A DNA stretch of 64,000 bases from Pedobacter duraquae (GCF_004362245.1 NZ_SNWM01000001.1:992001-1056000), one strand, 5' to 3'; positions 18,919 to 29,241 are shown, counted from the first letter of the stretch. Notes: generated from the sequence alone by a model not told the origin. Numbers and translations are program-made.

Positions 18919-20679
18919 TTACCAGCCCGTATTTTGTTGTAAAGCACCATATTTTAGAATTTCACTATAAGGGACAGGACCATAACGCATGTAGTCCTGA
19001 TAGTTGCGCGTTTCTACAGCGATATCCTGATATCTTCCCTGCGAAATGCTGACACCTTGTACAGGTTCGTTCATATTTGCATTCCACCTGCGCAAGTCCC
19101 AGAAGCGAAAGCCTTCAAAGGCGAGCTCTATTCGTCGTTCATTTCTTATGAGCGTTCTCATCGCATCCTGATCGCCTTTTATAGACTCCAGATAAGCGTC
19201 TCCATTAGTACTTCCAACACCTGCGCGGGCACGGAGGGCCTTGATAATCTCATATGCAGACCTTGCATTTCCACCATTAGACATTGGTCCAAAAGCTTCG
19301 TTGGCTGCTTCAGCATAATTCAAAAATAATTCTGTATACCGGATATGCGGTCTGTAGTGCTTCTGATTGTTTACTGAAGGTGTGCGACTTACATCCTGTC
19401 TTAAAAGTTTCTTCATGTAAAAACCTGTTCTAGTAGAGACCTCTCTCCTATTCAGACCATCATCATTAGTTGTCAGATCCACCGTAGTATTGATCACCTT
19501 GTTTGTTGGTCCTATTGTGTTTCCATTATAGACGATATATTTGGCCAATCGAGGGTCACGTCCGGTATATGGGTTAGCAGGATTGTATCCACTCTGAGTG
19601 GTATTACTGATCGGATAACCATTTGCCATAGGAAATGCGTTAACCAGGTTTTGTGTAGGATTTAAGCGGCCCTGTCCTGACAATGTTGGCGGATAATTGG
19701 CGGCTTCCAAATCACTATTGGAGCCTATATTTGTACGCCAAAGCACTTCTCTAGGTGTTGCACCTGAAGCTAATCCGTCGATTTCCGCTCTGTTGTCGTA
19801 CCAGGTTACGCCATTTGGGTCCAGGTTGGTTAACCATCCATTGAGTGCTAAAACCTGACCCGTATAATTCGCTGCATCTGTCCATGTTGTTGCACTTCCC
19901 CCTGCATAAGCCGGACTTGCAGCCATGAATGCAGTTTTGGCGCGGATGGCCTTGGCAATACGCCCTGTTACGCGACCATTAAAGAACTTACCAAAAACCC
20001 TGTTGAACGTTTCTACTTTAATTCCATTATATTTTGCTGGAATCTGGGAAGTACCCGAAATATCCACATAATCTAAGGGCAAGAGCTGTTCGGCCTTATC
20101 AAGGTCGCTGTAAATTTGTTTGATACATGCATCAAATGTAGCTCTGGGCTGGTTGAAATTAGAAGATGGACTTTCAGGTTCCAATACTAATGGGAAACCA
20201 TACAGCACGTTACCTATCTTACCGGCATGTGCCTGAAGCATGTAGAACATCAGATAAGCACGGAGGCCGTAAGCCTCACCTTTATGCCTGTCGTTAAACA
20301 TCGTATTTAACATTGGATCCTTCGTATCCCAGATCACCTTGTCACTTTCTGCAAGGAATATATTGAGGTATTGGATTCCTGCGCGGGAGTTAGTCCACTG
20401 ATCCAGTGGGTTTACTGCGGAAGACCATTGTCCAGTTGCGATTCTCCTGAAATTGTTATTGATGTCGTTACTCACGGCATCATCTGTGGCTACATCACTA
20501 AAGGACCATCCATTAGTTGGCAGGCGGGTATATCCATTGAGTAAAATACCTTGTGCCAGCGAGGGCTCGTTATAGATATTCTCAAAGTCTCCATTATTCT
20601 GGGGAGCCGGGTCGGTAAACTTTTTGCAACCTGAAAGCAGTACAGCTGCCAGTAAAAATTGCATTATTATTCTGTTCAT
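18919..20679 (-). CDS. SusD/RagB family glycan-binding lipoprotein (second pair)
   Basis: The start at 20679 gives the lipoprotein signal MNRIIMQFLLAAVLLSGCKK (Cys18); an ATG seven codons upstream lies against the SusC stop. The product is 586 residues. SusD features are the N-terminal TPR helices (EAYGLRAYLMFYMLQAHAGKIG), the C-terminal RRIELAFEGFRFWDLRRWNANM block and the terminal YSEILKYGALQQNTGW. SusD proteins lie on the outer membrane as a lid over their SusC channel and bind incoming oligosaccharide. It immediately follows the 1013-residue SusC gene and precedes the surface-binding protein gene, corresponding in order to XusD. The substrate, xylo-oligosaccharides, is inferred from the GH10 partner. 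Confidence 0.93.
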   Translation of the reverse strand: MNRIIMQFLLAAVLLSGCKKFTDPAPQNNGDFENIYNEPSLAQGILLNGYTRLPTNGWSFSDVATDDAVSNDINNNFRRIATGQWSSAVNPLDQWTNSRAGIQYLNIFLAESDKVIWDTKDPMLNTMFNDRHKGEAYGLRAYLMFYMLQAHAGKIGNVLYGFPLVLEPESPSSNFNQPRATFDACIKQIYSDLDKAEQLLPLDYVDISGTSQIPAKYNGIKVETFNRVFGKFFNGRVTGRIAKAIRAKTAFMAASPAYAGGSATTWTDAANYTGQVLALNGWLTNLDPNGVTWYDNRAEIDGLASGATPREVLWRTNIGSNSDLEAANYPPTLSGQGRLNPTQNLVNAFPMANGYPISNTTQSGYNPANPYTGRDPRLAKYIVYNGNTIGPTNKVINTTVDLTTNDDGLNRREVSTRTGFYMKKLLRQDVSRTPSVNNQKHYRPHIRYTELFLNYAEAANEAFGPMSNGGNARSAYEIIKALRARAGVGSTNGDAYLESIKGDQDAMRTLIRNERRIELAFEGFRFWDLRRWNANMNEPVQGVSISQGRYQDIAVETRNYQDYMRYGPVPYSEILKYGALQQNTGW

Positions 20680-20700
20680 GTTGTCTAGTATTATCATCAA

Positions 20701-23700
20701 TTAAAACACCGCTTTTACACCCAGATTGTACAGTCTGGTTTGCGGGGCGCTACCGAAATTTAACTCAAGTATCTCTCTTTCCTTAGCTACTGTAAGCAGG
20801 TTAAAGCCTGCCACATAGAAGCCTAATTCTTTAAATAGTTTACTTTTCAGCACTTTTTCAGAAAGTGAGTAAGAGACCTGTACTTTGGAAAGATCGAATC
20901 TATCCGTGCTGTACAACCAGAAATCCGATGACCGAAAATTATTATCACCATTCAAAGTAGTAAGCCTTGGAAAAGTTGCTGTGTTTTTAGTTTGTGGTGT
21001 CCAGCGATCACGTACCACTTCAGAGTATTTGTCACTGCCATTTACCCAGAAATAATTATCACTTTTCATGGCGCTAGCACCAAAACGACCCGTACCCAAT
21101 ACAAAAAACGTAAGGTTTTTCCATTTAGCAGTAAGGTTCAATCCAGTTGTGAATGGCGCACCAAACCAACCACCGCGACCGAGGTATACCTGATCTTTAT
21201 CATCTATGATTTTATCGCCATTCTGATCAATATATTTGATATCGCCAGGTGCCAATGTTGATCCAAATGCTGGTTTCGGTCCGTTAACTCCATTGGCTGC
21301 CGCCACTTCATTTGCATCCGCATAGAATCCATTGCTCTTTAAGCCCCAAATGGCATCAAGTGGTTTACCTGCACGGTATTGATAACTATTTTCGTAAGTT
21401 AGGGCATCAGCACGTTTAATTGCTTTAGTTGTATAATAAGTCCCGGAAGCACCCAAAGTCCAGTCAACAGCACCAATGCGTTTGTTAAAATTCAGATAAA
21501 AATCTACGCCTGTTCTTTGGTCGCTATTGTAATTGCTGTAGGGCACAAAGGAAGAGCTGGGGAATCCAGTAGTAAAATAGTTCGGATAGAGCACATTAAT
21601 TTGCCCGATGATTCCGGTGATTCTATTTCTGAAGACATTACCGCCAAAGCCCAGTTGGTTTTTAAACATCGCACCCTTTATGCCGAGGCTGATTTCTTCT
21701 CTTTTAGCAAAATTGAGATTCGGGTTGTTTCCTCTGCGAGAATCTGTGGACTGTGTACCTGCTCCATCATTCCAGCCAAACCAGTTTCCTCCTGTGGCTG
21801 TGTAAATACTTTCGTAAGCAAAGTACTCATCAAAGTCAAGATCTGTATGCAATATTCCTGCTGATGCAGTAAGGGTTAAGTCGTTCAGAAATGATGTATT
21901 TTTCAGGAAAGACTCCTCCGTCATTCTCCAACCTATTGTTGCTGCCGGGGAGAAAGCAATTCTGTTATTTGACGGCATTTTAGGCGACCGCACAACTGCA
22001 CCGGTAAGTTCGGCAAAATATTTCCGGCTAAAATCATAATTTAACTGTAGCCCGAGATTAGAATTTGTTGTTGGCTGATAAACCCCAGACAGCGACTGGC
22101 GATAGGCGGCTGCCATCAATACCGCAGAAATGTTGTGCTGATCGTTAACAGTTGTACGGTAGTTGAATTGTCCGGAAAATGAAATCGTTTGTCTGTACCA
22201 GCTATCTGCGATATTTTGAACACCTGTTTTGGTATCTTCTCCCCATCTGGTCAATCCCCCGATAAGGGTACTACCAGAATATGTTGTCCAGTTGGGCTGG
22301 TAGGTAGCATAACCATTACGGTACCCTTGGTTGTACCTGTTGAGGTAATCTACCCCCAAACTTGTACTAAAAGTTAAGCCGGGGGTTATTCCTTTTAAAT
22401 CGGCTTCAACACCTGTAGTAAATTGGAATTCCCGCTGAACGAAACTGTTGTTACCACCAGCGTAGACTGCTGCAAAAGGATTTGTTTGGTCTATCTGAGT
22501 TCCTCCCAATATGTATTGCCCGTCAATTATGGTCGCGTTTCTAATCATTGCTTTACTAACCTCATCATTCGCTTCAATTAAATTGATTGGAATCAATGGT
22601 GTAAATAACTGCGGACGCAAAGTAGCTGCACTAGCCCAGTAATCTGTGTTTACGCCTCCGCCACTTGAAAAAACTGCGCTTGCATCCACCTTTGCTTTGA
22701 TGACTTTGGTAAGCTGCATATCAACATTTCCACGGACGTTAAATCGATCTGTAGTATTATTTTTCTTTGCTTCTCCAAAATTCAGGAGTGATCCTGTAGA
22801 AACGAATCCAAGATTGGTGTAATAGCGGGCACGCTCATTACCTCCAGAAATTTCGGCAACTGCATTGTAGCGGGCATAGCTACTTTTAAGGTAGTCTGAC
22901 GAGTAGTAGTCTACACTTGGATAGCGATAAGGGTTTACACCAGAATGGTTGTAGATCATTTCTGGTGTGTAAGCTGCTGCAAGGCCATCATTTGACAACG
23001 CTTCATTGTATAGCGTCATATATTCTGAAGAGCCCAGGTATTTCGGATATCCTTTAGGAACGTTCAAACCAAAATTGCTTCTGAAATCAATTTTCTGCTT
23101 TCCCAGGCTCCCTCTTTTGGTTGATATTAGAATCACGCCCTTGGCACCGCGGCTACCATAGAGTGCAACTGCAGATGCACTTTTCAGGAATGTGATCTGC
23201 TCAATTTCGTTAGGGGTAATGCTAACAACATCCCTTGGCACGCCATCGATTAGAATTAAAGAAGTGTTCATTCCCCAGAGGTTATTGCCATTAAACCCTG
23301 GAGCGAAGGCTTCCATTCCCTCCAGCCCATAAGTCGTGTAGTTTTTCTCAAAAATCTGCGCAAGATTAACAGTGGAAACACCGGCAGGGAGCTGCTGCTC
23401 TTCCACCTGTTTGAAACCTGCATCAACTAATCGATCTTGCTGAGTTAATGTTACCTGGTTTAATGCGTTAGTTAGCGTTACACTAACGGTTTTGTAACCT
23501 GGCGCATTCACCTTAACTACAGTATTTAATGGGATTTGTACTAGAGCTTCTCCCAACTGATTTGAGCTTGTAAGCACCTCCCCCAACTCTGTCGTTATTG
23601 TTGCGCCCTTAATGGGGCTGCCATTGGCTGCACGCACCACTGCCTTTATCGGTATTTTAACAGCTTCCTGAGCCCTGAGCACACTAACAAAAAGTGTAAA

Positions 23701-23742
23701 CAAGATGCACAGTGCCATTCCTTTTCTTAAAAATTTCATCAT
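20701..23742 (-). CDS. SusC/RagA TonB-linked outer-membrane transporter (second pair)
   Basis: This 1013-residue protein has a signal peptide (MMKFLRKGMALCILFTLFVS, cut after LRAQ). A carboxypeptidase-regulatory-like domain (about 30-105) is followed by the plug with the RagA signature region ITFLKSASAVALYGSRGAKG and a 22-strand barrel ending YNLGVKAVF. The plug is preceded by an unusual stretch (QVEEQQLPAGVSTVNLAQIFEKNYTTYG), lacking the common EVVVVGYG TonB-box sequence seen in the neighbouring SusC proteins. It would import oligosaccharides with TonB energy together with the SusD encoded directly downstream. In order it corresponds to XusC. The start is one of two adjacent ATGs. Confidence 0.93.
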   Translation of the reverse strand: MMKFLRKGMALCILFTLFVSVLRAQEAVKIPIKAVVRAANGSPIKGATITTELGEVLTSSNQLGEALVQIPLNTVVKVNAPGYKTVSVTLTNALNQVTLTQQDRLVDAGFKQVEEQQLPAGVSTVNLAQIFEKNYTTYGLEGMEAFAPGFNGNNLWGMNTSLILIDGVPRDVVSITPNEIEQITFLKSASAVALYGSRGAKGVILISTKRGSLGKQKIDFRSNFGLNVPKGYPKYLGSSEYMTLYNEALSNDGLAAAYTPEMIYNHSGVNPYRYPSVDYYSSDYLKSSYARYNAVAEISGGNERARYYTNLGFVSTGSLLNFGEAKKNNTTDRFNVRGNVDMQLTKVIKAKVDASAVFSSGGGVNTDYWASAATLRPQLFTPLIPINLIEANDEVSKAMIRNATIIDGQYILGGTQIDQTNPFAAVYAGGNNSFVQREFQFTTGVEADLKGITPGLTFSTSLGVDYLNRYNQGYRNGYATYQPNWTTYSGSTLIGGLTRWGEDTKTGVQNIADSWYRQTISFSGQFNYRTTVNDQHNISAVLMAAAYRQSLSGVYQPTTNSNLGLQLNYDFSRKYFAELTGAVVRSPKMPSNNRIAFSPAATIGWRMTEESFLKNTSFLNDLTLTASAGILHTDLDFDEYFAYESIYTATGGNWFGWNDGAGTQSTDSRRGNNPNLNFAKREEISLGIKGAMFKNQLGFGGNVFRNRITGIIGQINVLYPNYFTTGFPSSSFVPYSNYNSDQRTGVDFYLNFNKRIGAVDWTLGASGTYYTTKAIKRADALTYENSYQYRAGKPLDAIWGLKSNGFYADANEVAAANGVNGPKPAFGSTLAPGDIKYIDQNGDKIIDDKDQVYLGRGGWFGAPFTTGLNLTAKWKNLTFFVLGTGRFGASAMKSDNYFWVNGSDKYSEVVRDRWTPQTKNTATFPRLTTLNGDNNFRSSDFWLYSTDRFDLSKVQVSYSLSEKVLKSKLFKELGFYVAGFNLLTVAKEREILELNFGSAPQTRLYNLGVKAVF

Positions 23743-23778
23743 TCTTATATTTAATTATGATTTATGACCATGATCTAA

Positions 23779-25668
23779 TTACCATCCAGGATTCTGCGAA
23801 AACTCCTTGTACATATTTACATCTGCACGCTTCAAGGGCAGCCAATAATGTTTCTCCGTAAATGGACGCTGAAGGATGGTACGCTCGCGATAATTTGCAA
23901 CCTTGTTCAATTTTGTATCCGCTGACGGATTTAACGGTGCAGCGCGATCAAATTCTGCTGCTGTTTTGAGTGTGTAAGGAAGCTCTGCAAGCAAGTGCCA
24001 GCGACGTAAATCATTAAAACGGTGTCCTTCAAAGGCCAACTCAACGGCGCGTTCGCGTCTAACCTCTTTCATGAACTCAACCGTTGATGAAGTAAACTGT
24101 GGGGCAACATGTCCCACACCGGCGCGGTCTCTGATTACGTTGATGGCATCAACGGCAGTTTTCCCAAAACCTTCGGCCGTAGCGGTAGGCGATTCGTACC
24201 CGGCTGCAACAGATTCGGCATACATCAGATAAATATCTGCCAGGCGCATATATGGCACCTTAATATTTAAGTTCTGGCCATAGTTCCATCCCTGGTCAAA
24301 GTTATTGGCCGTTCTCGGAACAAACTTAAACAGCATGTATCCGGTGCGGCTTCCCGATCGGTCATCTCTGTAACTACCATTTGTAAATAGATTTGCATAA
24401 CGGTGTGCTTCCATATTAGCAGCTAGCGTTCCCTGCACTACCTTTACACCATCATAAACGATATCATTATAAAATCTAGGATCACGATCACGCCAGGGCG
24501 ATTGAGGATCGTAACCTGACCCTGTTGGATCTGCCGTAGATGAGCTGGCTATTGGCAAACCATTTTTCATTCCATAGTAATTGACATAGTTTGCTGTAGG
24601 TGCAAAAACAAGTGCATCTGCTCCAACAATTGCTGGTGTATACTGCTTTGCCGTTCCATAGGTAGACCCATGTGCTCCCCAGTAAGGACCTGTAAATATG
24701 GCTTCGGTACCTCCGGGAATCAGGAAGTTCTGGCCGGTAGTATAGAAGTTAGTGCTGTATTGCGAGAAAGGCAGTAATTTATGAGGTGCTGCGCCGCTTT
24801 CAGTATAACGCAAAAGCTCAGCGAATGCTGACGCAGCTTTTTTGCTTAGCTCAACATTGTAGGTCAGACTACCGGTAGACTCAAAATTCATCAAGGGACT
24901 TGCTGCCCAGAGGTAGTTTTTGCCAAGATATCCTAGTGCCATAATCTTATTGATACGAAGTTGGTTTTTACCCAGGGTCTGTATACCAGCAGATGTATTG
25001 TCCCAGTTTATTGGTAACAGATCTGCCGCTTCGCGTAAATCCTGCGCAGCTTTTGCTGCCGCCTGTTGATATTTTAATCTAGGCAGCTTAAATTCTTCAT
25101 CCGAAGGCAAAACCTTATCAATATACGGGAGACCACCAAAATACTGAATCAGCATAAAATGAAACCATCCTCTAAAGAACAAGAGCTGACCTTTAATTAT
25201 ATTGCGTTCTTCAGGAGTTGCATTTACGAGCAAGTCCATGTTGGCAAGGCCAAGATTGGCTTTGCGAATGCCGTACCAGGCTAAAGGGTATAAGCCTTTC
25301 GTGAATCTGTCATTGTTCGTACTTGCCGAAGCATTGTCTAAAAATCCAGCTCCCCATCCGTCAAATTCCCTTTGCCATCCCCAGAAATCGCCATTGTCTA
25401 CTTTCACAACAAAATGAAAGTTTTGGACTGTGGACTGGATCTCGTCTTCGCCCCAATTGAAGCTGTTAGTCCAATATCTGTTTGTAAAATCAGGGATACA
25501 ATTATAGAGTTCTTCAGTAAATCCCTGAAAGCTCCGAAAGTCTTTAAATGCTGATTCAGCAGACACTATTGCTTCTGGATCCCTATCCAGATACTTTTTG
25601 CAGGACAGAAGTCCAGTGCCAGTCCAAATAATTCCGATCAGGAATATGTGTTTGATATATTTTTTCAT
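23779..25668 (-). CDS. SusD/RagB family glycan-binding lipoprotein (first pair)
   Basis: This 629-residue lipoprotein has the signal MKKYIKHIFLIGIIWTGTGL followed by LSCKK. SusD landmarks are the TPR region (NIIKGQLLFFRGWFHFMLIQYFGGLPYIDKVL), the C-terminal ERAVELAFEGHRFNDLRRWHLL block and the terminal FSQNPGW. It is larger than the second SusD, consistent with a separate binding surface. It lies 11 bp after the 1058-residue SusC gene and 36 bp before the next SusC gene, in the position of xusB. It probably acts on the cell surface in xylan capture. Function as a SusC lid is known for the family; the xylan specificity is inferred. Confidence 0.94.
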   Translation of the reverse strand: MKKYIKHIFLIGIIWTGTGLLSCKKYLDRDPEAIVSAESAFKDFRSFQGFTEELYNCIPDFTNRYWTNSFNWGEDEIQSTVQNFHFVVKVDNGDFWGWQREFDGWGAGFLDNASASTNNDRFTKGLYPLAWYGIRKANLGLANMDLLVNATPEERNIIKGQLLFFRGWFHFMLIQYFGGLPYIDKVLPSDEEFKLPRLKYQQAAAKAAQDLREAADLLPINWDNTSAGIQTLGKNQLRINKIMALGYLGKNYLWAASPLMNFESTGSLTYNVELSKKAASAFAELLRYTESGAAPHKLLPFSQYSTNFYTTGQNFLIPGGTEAIFTGPYWGAHGSTYGTAKQYTPAIVGADALVFAPTANYVNYYGMKNGLPIASSSTADPTGSGYDPQSPWRDRDPRFYNDIVYDGVKVVQGTLAANMEAHRYANLFTNGSYRDDRSGSRTGYMLFKFVPRTANNFDQGWNYGQNLNIKVPYMRLADIYLMYAESVAAGYESPTATAEGFGKTAVDAINVIRDRAGVGHVAPQFTSSTVEFMKEVRRERAVELAFEGHRFNDLRRWHLLAELPYTLKTAAEFDRAAPLNPSADTKLNKVANYRERTILQRPFTEKHYWLPLKRADVNMYKEFSQNPGW

Positions 25669-25679
25669 AACGGTCTTAA

Positions 25680-28600
25680 TTAGAAGGTGAAGTTTGCACC
25701 TAGATTATAGCGTTTAACAGTTGGGTAGGCGCCCTGGGAGGCCCAGCCCTGACCCCCAGAACCTTGATAATTGGCCTCTCTATCGTCGGGCATTTTAGTC
25801 CAGACATGCAGGTTATTCCCGTTTATAAAAATCCTCAGACTTGCAGCCCCAGCCTTTTTAATCCAGCCATCACGAAATGTATAAGCGATTTCTGCATTTT
25901 TTAAACGGATGTAAGAGCCGTCAAACATGAAACGATCGGCCCTGAAATAATCTGCCGGTGTAGATTCCCAACGCGGCATCGGTCCATCAGGATTCGTATT
26001 ATTTTGCGACCAGTATGTGCCTTCATCATAAGCAACAGTATTCTTCCCTGAGAAAGATCCAAGCACAACCTGACGCGTTACATTATTTACCGCATAGAAC
26101 TGTGCAAAAACGCTGAAGCCTTTCCAGTCAAATCCAACTGTTGCGTTATATGTGTTTTGAGGTGCCCCAGAGTAGCCAAAAGGAATGTTATCGTTTGCAT
26201 CGATAATACCGTCACCATTATAATCGATGATATGATAGTTACCAGGAAGTTTTTGGTTATCATTCGCATTGTGCATCGTGCTTGCGTAGAGTTCATCCCA
26301 GGTATTGTAATATCCCTTACTTACATAAGAATAGGCCTGGCCAATCTGCTTATCGATCGGTTTTGAGTACAGTGGAAGTAGCTCGGCCACGTCTGCATCA
26401 ATAACTTTGTTCTTAGCATGCGTAAAATTAATATTTGTCCATAAGGTCAGATTTTTATTCAGCCGTTTATTGAAACGAAGATCAACTTCATAGCCTTTGG
26501 ATTTCACTCGCCCAACGTTGAACGTTGGTGGCTGTGCACCGTAATAACTTGGCACCGCCCTGGCTGATCCTGTTAAGATATCACTTCTGTCGTCCTGGAA
26601 AACATCAACGCTTCCTGTAAGCATGTTATCGAAGATTCCAAAGTCGACAGCTATGTTCTTTTTCACCACTTTTTCCCAACGTACATTCGGGTTACCCACA
26701 CTAGCTTCACGATACCAGTTGTAAGGACTTTGCTCTGCAGCTTCTCCAGTGATACCCAATGGCGTGGTGCCACCGAAAGCCCAGTTGGTTAGAAATGCGA
26801 ATCTGGGTGATCCACCATCATCACCAATTTCGCCGTATGACCCACGGAGTTTTAGAGAATTGATAAATTTAAACCGCTTCATAAACTTTTCTTCCGAGAT
26901 CATCCAGCCTACTCCTCCAGATGAGAAGAAATCGAATCGATATTCAGGGCCGAACTTTTCGGAGCCGTTGTATGCTCCGTTATATTCCAGGCTATACTTT
27001 CCAGCATAATTATAGGTGGTACGGAACACCCAATCTTCACGATAAGAAGGAATGATACTACCGGTAGCACTTTTATCGCGGCTCCAGAGTGCCATTCCAG
27101 TAAAATTATGCTTGTCTGCAATTGTCTTGGCGTAATTCAGCTGAAATTGGGAAAACATTCTCCGAAAGGTAGCGCCATTGTTTACGATCCCTGCGGCAGT
27201 TGCCCACCTTACACTTTCTCTCCACTCAAGCTCTGTGGCGGCATCTTTTGTTTGCGAATAGCTTACAATTCCTGTTTCTGGGTCTATGTATTTGCTTAAT
27301 GTCCCGTTGTTCCCATCATTAATTCCCCGTCCGGCTTCAATAAATGTATTGTCAACAGACAATGTACCCTTAAAATTCAGTCCGTTAAGAAGGAAATTTA
27401 AATTCTGATCTAAGGTAAAGTCGGTCGTAATACGGGAAGTCGTAGTTTGCTGAAGTCCGCTGGTTGCCACAATTCTCGCTGAATTGAGACTTTGCTGTTC
27501 ATTGGGTTTATAAAACCCCCAACTTCCGTCAGCATACTTCGGCAAGTAAAGATTTGGCGCTGCAGAATATGCGGCGGTCCATGTATTATAGGGGTTAACA
27601 TCAATCCAAGGTCTGTCTGAAAGCCCTCTGGAACCTGCGATGTTGGCTCTGAATACCGTAGAAGGTGTGAGCTGAAAATCCAGATTACTACGGACATTTA
27701 ATCTTTTGAAGCTGTAACCTCCACTATAACCACGGTTATTCTCAAACCGTCTAAAAAGGTCGGCTTCATCGAGGTAATCTACTGAAGAAAAGTATTTCAC
27801 AAATGATGTTCCACCGCTCACATTGAGGTTTGCATTATAAGACATGGCATAATCTCGAAATAAAGTATTTACCCAGTCTACGTTTGGATAGCGCTCAGCC
27901 TCTTCCAGATTGGCCGGCGATCGATATTTGAGCATGATATCTTCCGGTAAATAGGAACTCCACGCTCCTGGCGCCAAGCCAAGTTCATATTCTATGGTAC
28001 GGTTACGCACCTGAAACATATCGTAGGAATCCAATTTACCAGGCAGTTTAGATGCAGATTTCAGTGCACTATTGGCAGAAGCTCTAATTTCTGCTTTGCC
28101 TTCGCGACCTCTTTTGGTGGTGATTAGTATTACGCCATTAGCACCTTTAACCCCAAAAACCGCTGTGGCCGAAGCATCTTTTAAAACTGACACTGAGGCC
28201 ACAGAGCTGATATCAATGTTATTCATGGATCGCTCCACCCCATCCACCAGAATCAGTGGGCTTGCATTGTTCCAGGTACTACGGCCGCGGATGAGGATCT
28301 GGGGATCTTCTTCTCCGGGCATCCCTGTACTGGCTGTTGTGATCACCCCGGGTAGGTTTCCTGTCAGGGCAGCACCGAGACTGGATACTCCGCCTGTTCT
28401 TTCGAGTGTTTCACTGGTGGTTTGACTGATTGCACCTACAACACTTTGTTTCTTTTGAACGCCATAGCCGACGATGACAACTTCCTCCAATTCGTCGGTA
28501 TTATCTCTCATTGTAACTCTAACTGAAGTTTTACCGGAGATGTTAACTTCCTGTGCTTTCATACCCACATAGGCTACTGTCAATATCTGCTTATCAGCGG

Positions 28601-28856
28601 GGACATCCATTGAGAATTCTCCCCTGGAACCCGTCTGGGTCTTAATATTGGTACCTTTTACTGTGATGTTAGCTCCGCTGATTGGCTTCTGCTGATCGTC
28701 CATTACCGTTCCTGAAATGATTCTGCGCTGTTGTGCATAAGCGGTATCAATCAGCAGTACGAAGCCCATTATTAGTACATGCAATACGAGTAACAGCTGC
28801 CTCCATCCCCGAAGTTTGGGATTTGTGGTGTTACTCCCTTTGGTGTTTTTTTCCAT
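25680..28856 (-). CDS. SusC/RagA TonB-linked outer-membrane transporter (first pair)
   Basis: This 1058-residue protein opens the six-gene xylan operon. A long N-region precedes the hydrophobic segment (LLLVLHVLIMGFVLLI, cut after AYAQ). A carboxypeptidase-D-like domain follows (IISGTVMDDQQKPISGANITVKG), then the TonB-box region EEVVIVGYG, the plug with VLKDASATAVFGVKGANGVI and the barrel ending VKRYNLGANFTF. In order it corresponds to XusA. The ATG lies 15 bp after a 43-codon open frame in the leader, and about 440 bp of largely non-coding DNA separates it from the SDR gene, room for the operon promoter and sensor-regulator binding. Import of large arabinoxylo-oligosaccharides is inferred. 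Confidence 0.94.
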   Translation of the reverse strand: MEKNTKGSNTTNPKLRGWRQLLLVLHVLIMGFVLLIDTAYAQQRRIISGTVMDDQQKPISGANITVKGTNIKTQTGSRGEFSMDVPADKQILTVAYVGMKAQEVNISGKTSVRVTMRDNTDELEEVVIVGYGVQKKQSVVGAISQTTSETLERTGGVSSLGAALTGNLPGVITTASTGMPGEEDPQILIRGRSTWNNASPLILVDGVERSMNNIDISSVASVSVLKDASATAVFGVKGANGVILITTKRGREGKAEIRASANSALKSASKLPGKLDSYDMFQVRNRTIEYELGLAPGAWSSYLPEDIMLKYRSPANLEEAERYPNVDWVNTLFRDYAMSYNANLNVSGGTSFVKYFSSVDYLDEADLFRRFENNRGYSGGYSFKRLNVRSNLDFQLTPSTVFRANIAGSRGLSDRPWIDVNPYNTWTAAYSAAPNLYLPKYADGSWGFYKPNEQQSLNSARIVATSGLQQTTTSRITTDFTLDQNLNFLLNGLNFKGTLSVDNTFIEAGRGINDGNNGTLSKYIDPETGIVSYSQTKDAATELEWRESVRWATAAGIVNNGATFRRMFSQFQLNYAKTIADKHNFTGMALWSRDKSATGSIIPSYREDWVFRTTYNYAGKYSLEYNGAYNGSEKFGPEYRFDFFSSGGVGWMISEEKFMKRFKFINSLKLRGSYGEIGDDGGSPRFAFLTNWAFGGTTPLGITGEAAEQSPYNWYREASVGNPNVRWEKVVKKNIAVDFGIFDNMLTGSVDVFQDDRSDILTGSARAVPSYYGAQPPTFNVGRVKSKGYEVDLRFNKRLNKNLTLWTNINFTHAKNKVIDADVAELLPLYSKPIDKQIGQAYSYVSKGYYNTWDELYASTMHNANDNQKLPGNYHIIDYNGDGIIDANDNIPFGYSGAPQNTYNATVGFDWKGFSVFAQFYAVNNVTRQVVLGSFSGKNTVAYDEGTYWSQNNTNPDGPMPRWESTPADYFRADRFMFDGSYIRLKNAEIAYTFRDGWIKKAGAASLRIFINGNNLHVWTKMPDDREANYQGSGGQGWASQGAYPTVKRYNLGANFTF

Positions 28857-28870
28857 TATTTTTAAATCAT

Positions 28871-29002
28871 TTAGAGAGAAAATAAACGTTGATCAGTTGT
28901 ACGGGACATCCTGAGATCGTCTCGTGTAAAAAGAAATTTTAATCCTGTCGGGATAAGATAAGGACGAATTTGTCCCAGGTTGAGATAGTAGTTTTTTGTC
29001 AT
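28871..29002 (-). CDS. Candidate 43-residue leader ORF upstream of the first SusC gene
   Basis: A minus-strand ATG at 29002 opens a 43-codon frame starting MTKNYYLNLGQIRPYLIP and ending DQRLFSL, stopping 15 bp before the SusC ATG. It is short and unlike any family I recognise. Codon choice is unremarkable, and it has no signal peptide or membrane helix. It overlaps a GGAC...GTCC near-palindrome (about 28962-28975) and a GAGA...TCTC mini-hairpin (28913-28923), so it might be a leader peptide, a small protein, or chance. Only its placement argues that it is real. Confidence 0.3.
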   Translation of the reverse strand: MTKNYYLNLGQIRPYLIPTGLKFLFTRDDLRMSRTTDQRLFSL

Positions 29003-29241
29003 ACGATTTGGTTTATATTTTTGGTTGTAGTTAAATGCTATCTATGTTCTGTCAAGAAAAGATATTGTGTTTATACATTTGGTTTACCGAAGCTAGCATA
29101 GCGCCAACTCTGATAATAGCACGATTGTGCAAATTGATACATTCTTTGTTTAATGTGGAAAATAAGCTATTCAAGCATGTTTAAATGACGTTTTCTACTG
29201 AAAATAAAATAAGATGCCTGCTCAATAACAACCACCTATAC
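29003..29241 (-). promoter_or_regulatory. Upstream region of the xylan operon
   Basis: About 240 bp of AT-rich, apparently non-coding DNA between the leader ORF and the SDR terminator. It must hold the promoter and any sensor-regulator site for the operon. I see no clean TTG/TAnnTTTG pair on the minus strand. A GCAC-N4-GTGC inverted repeat is present near 29120-29131. Confidence 0.3.
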
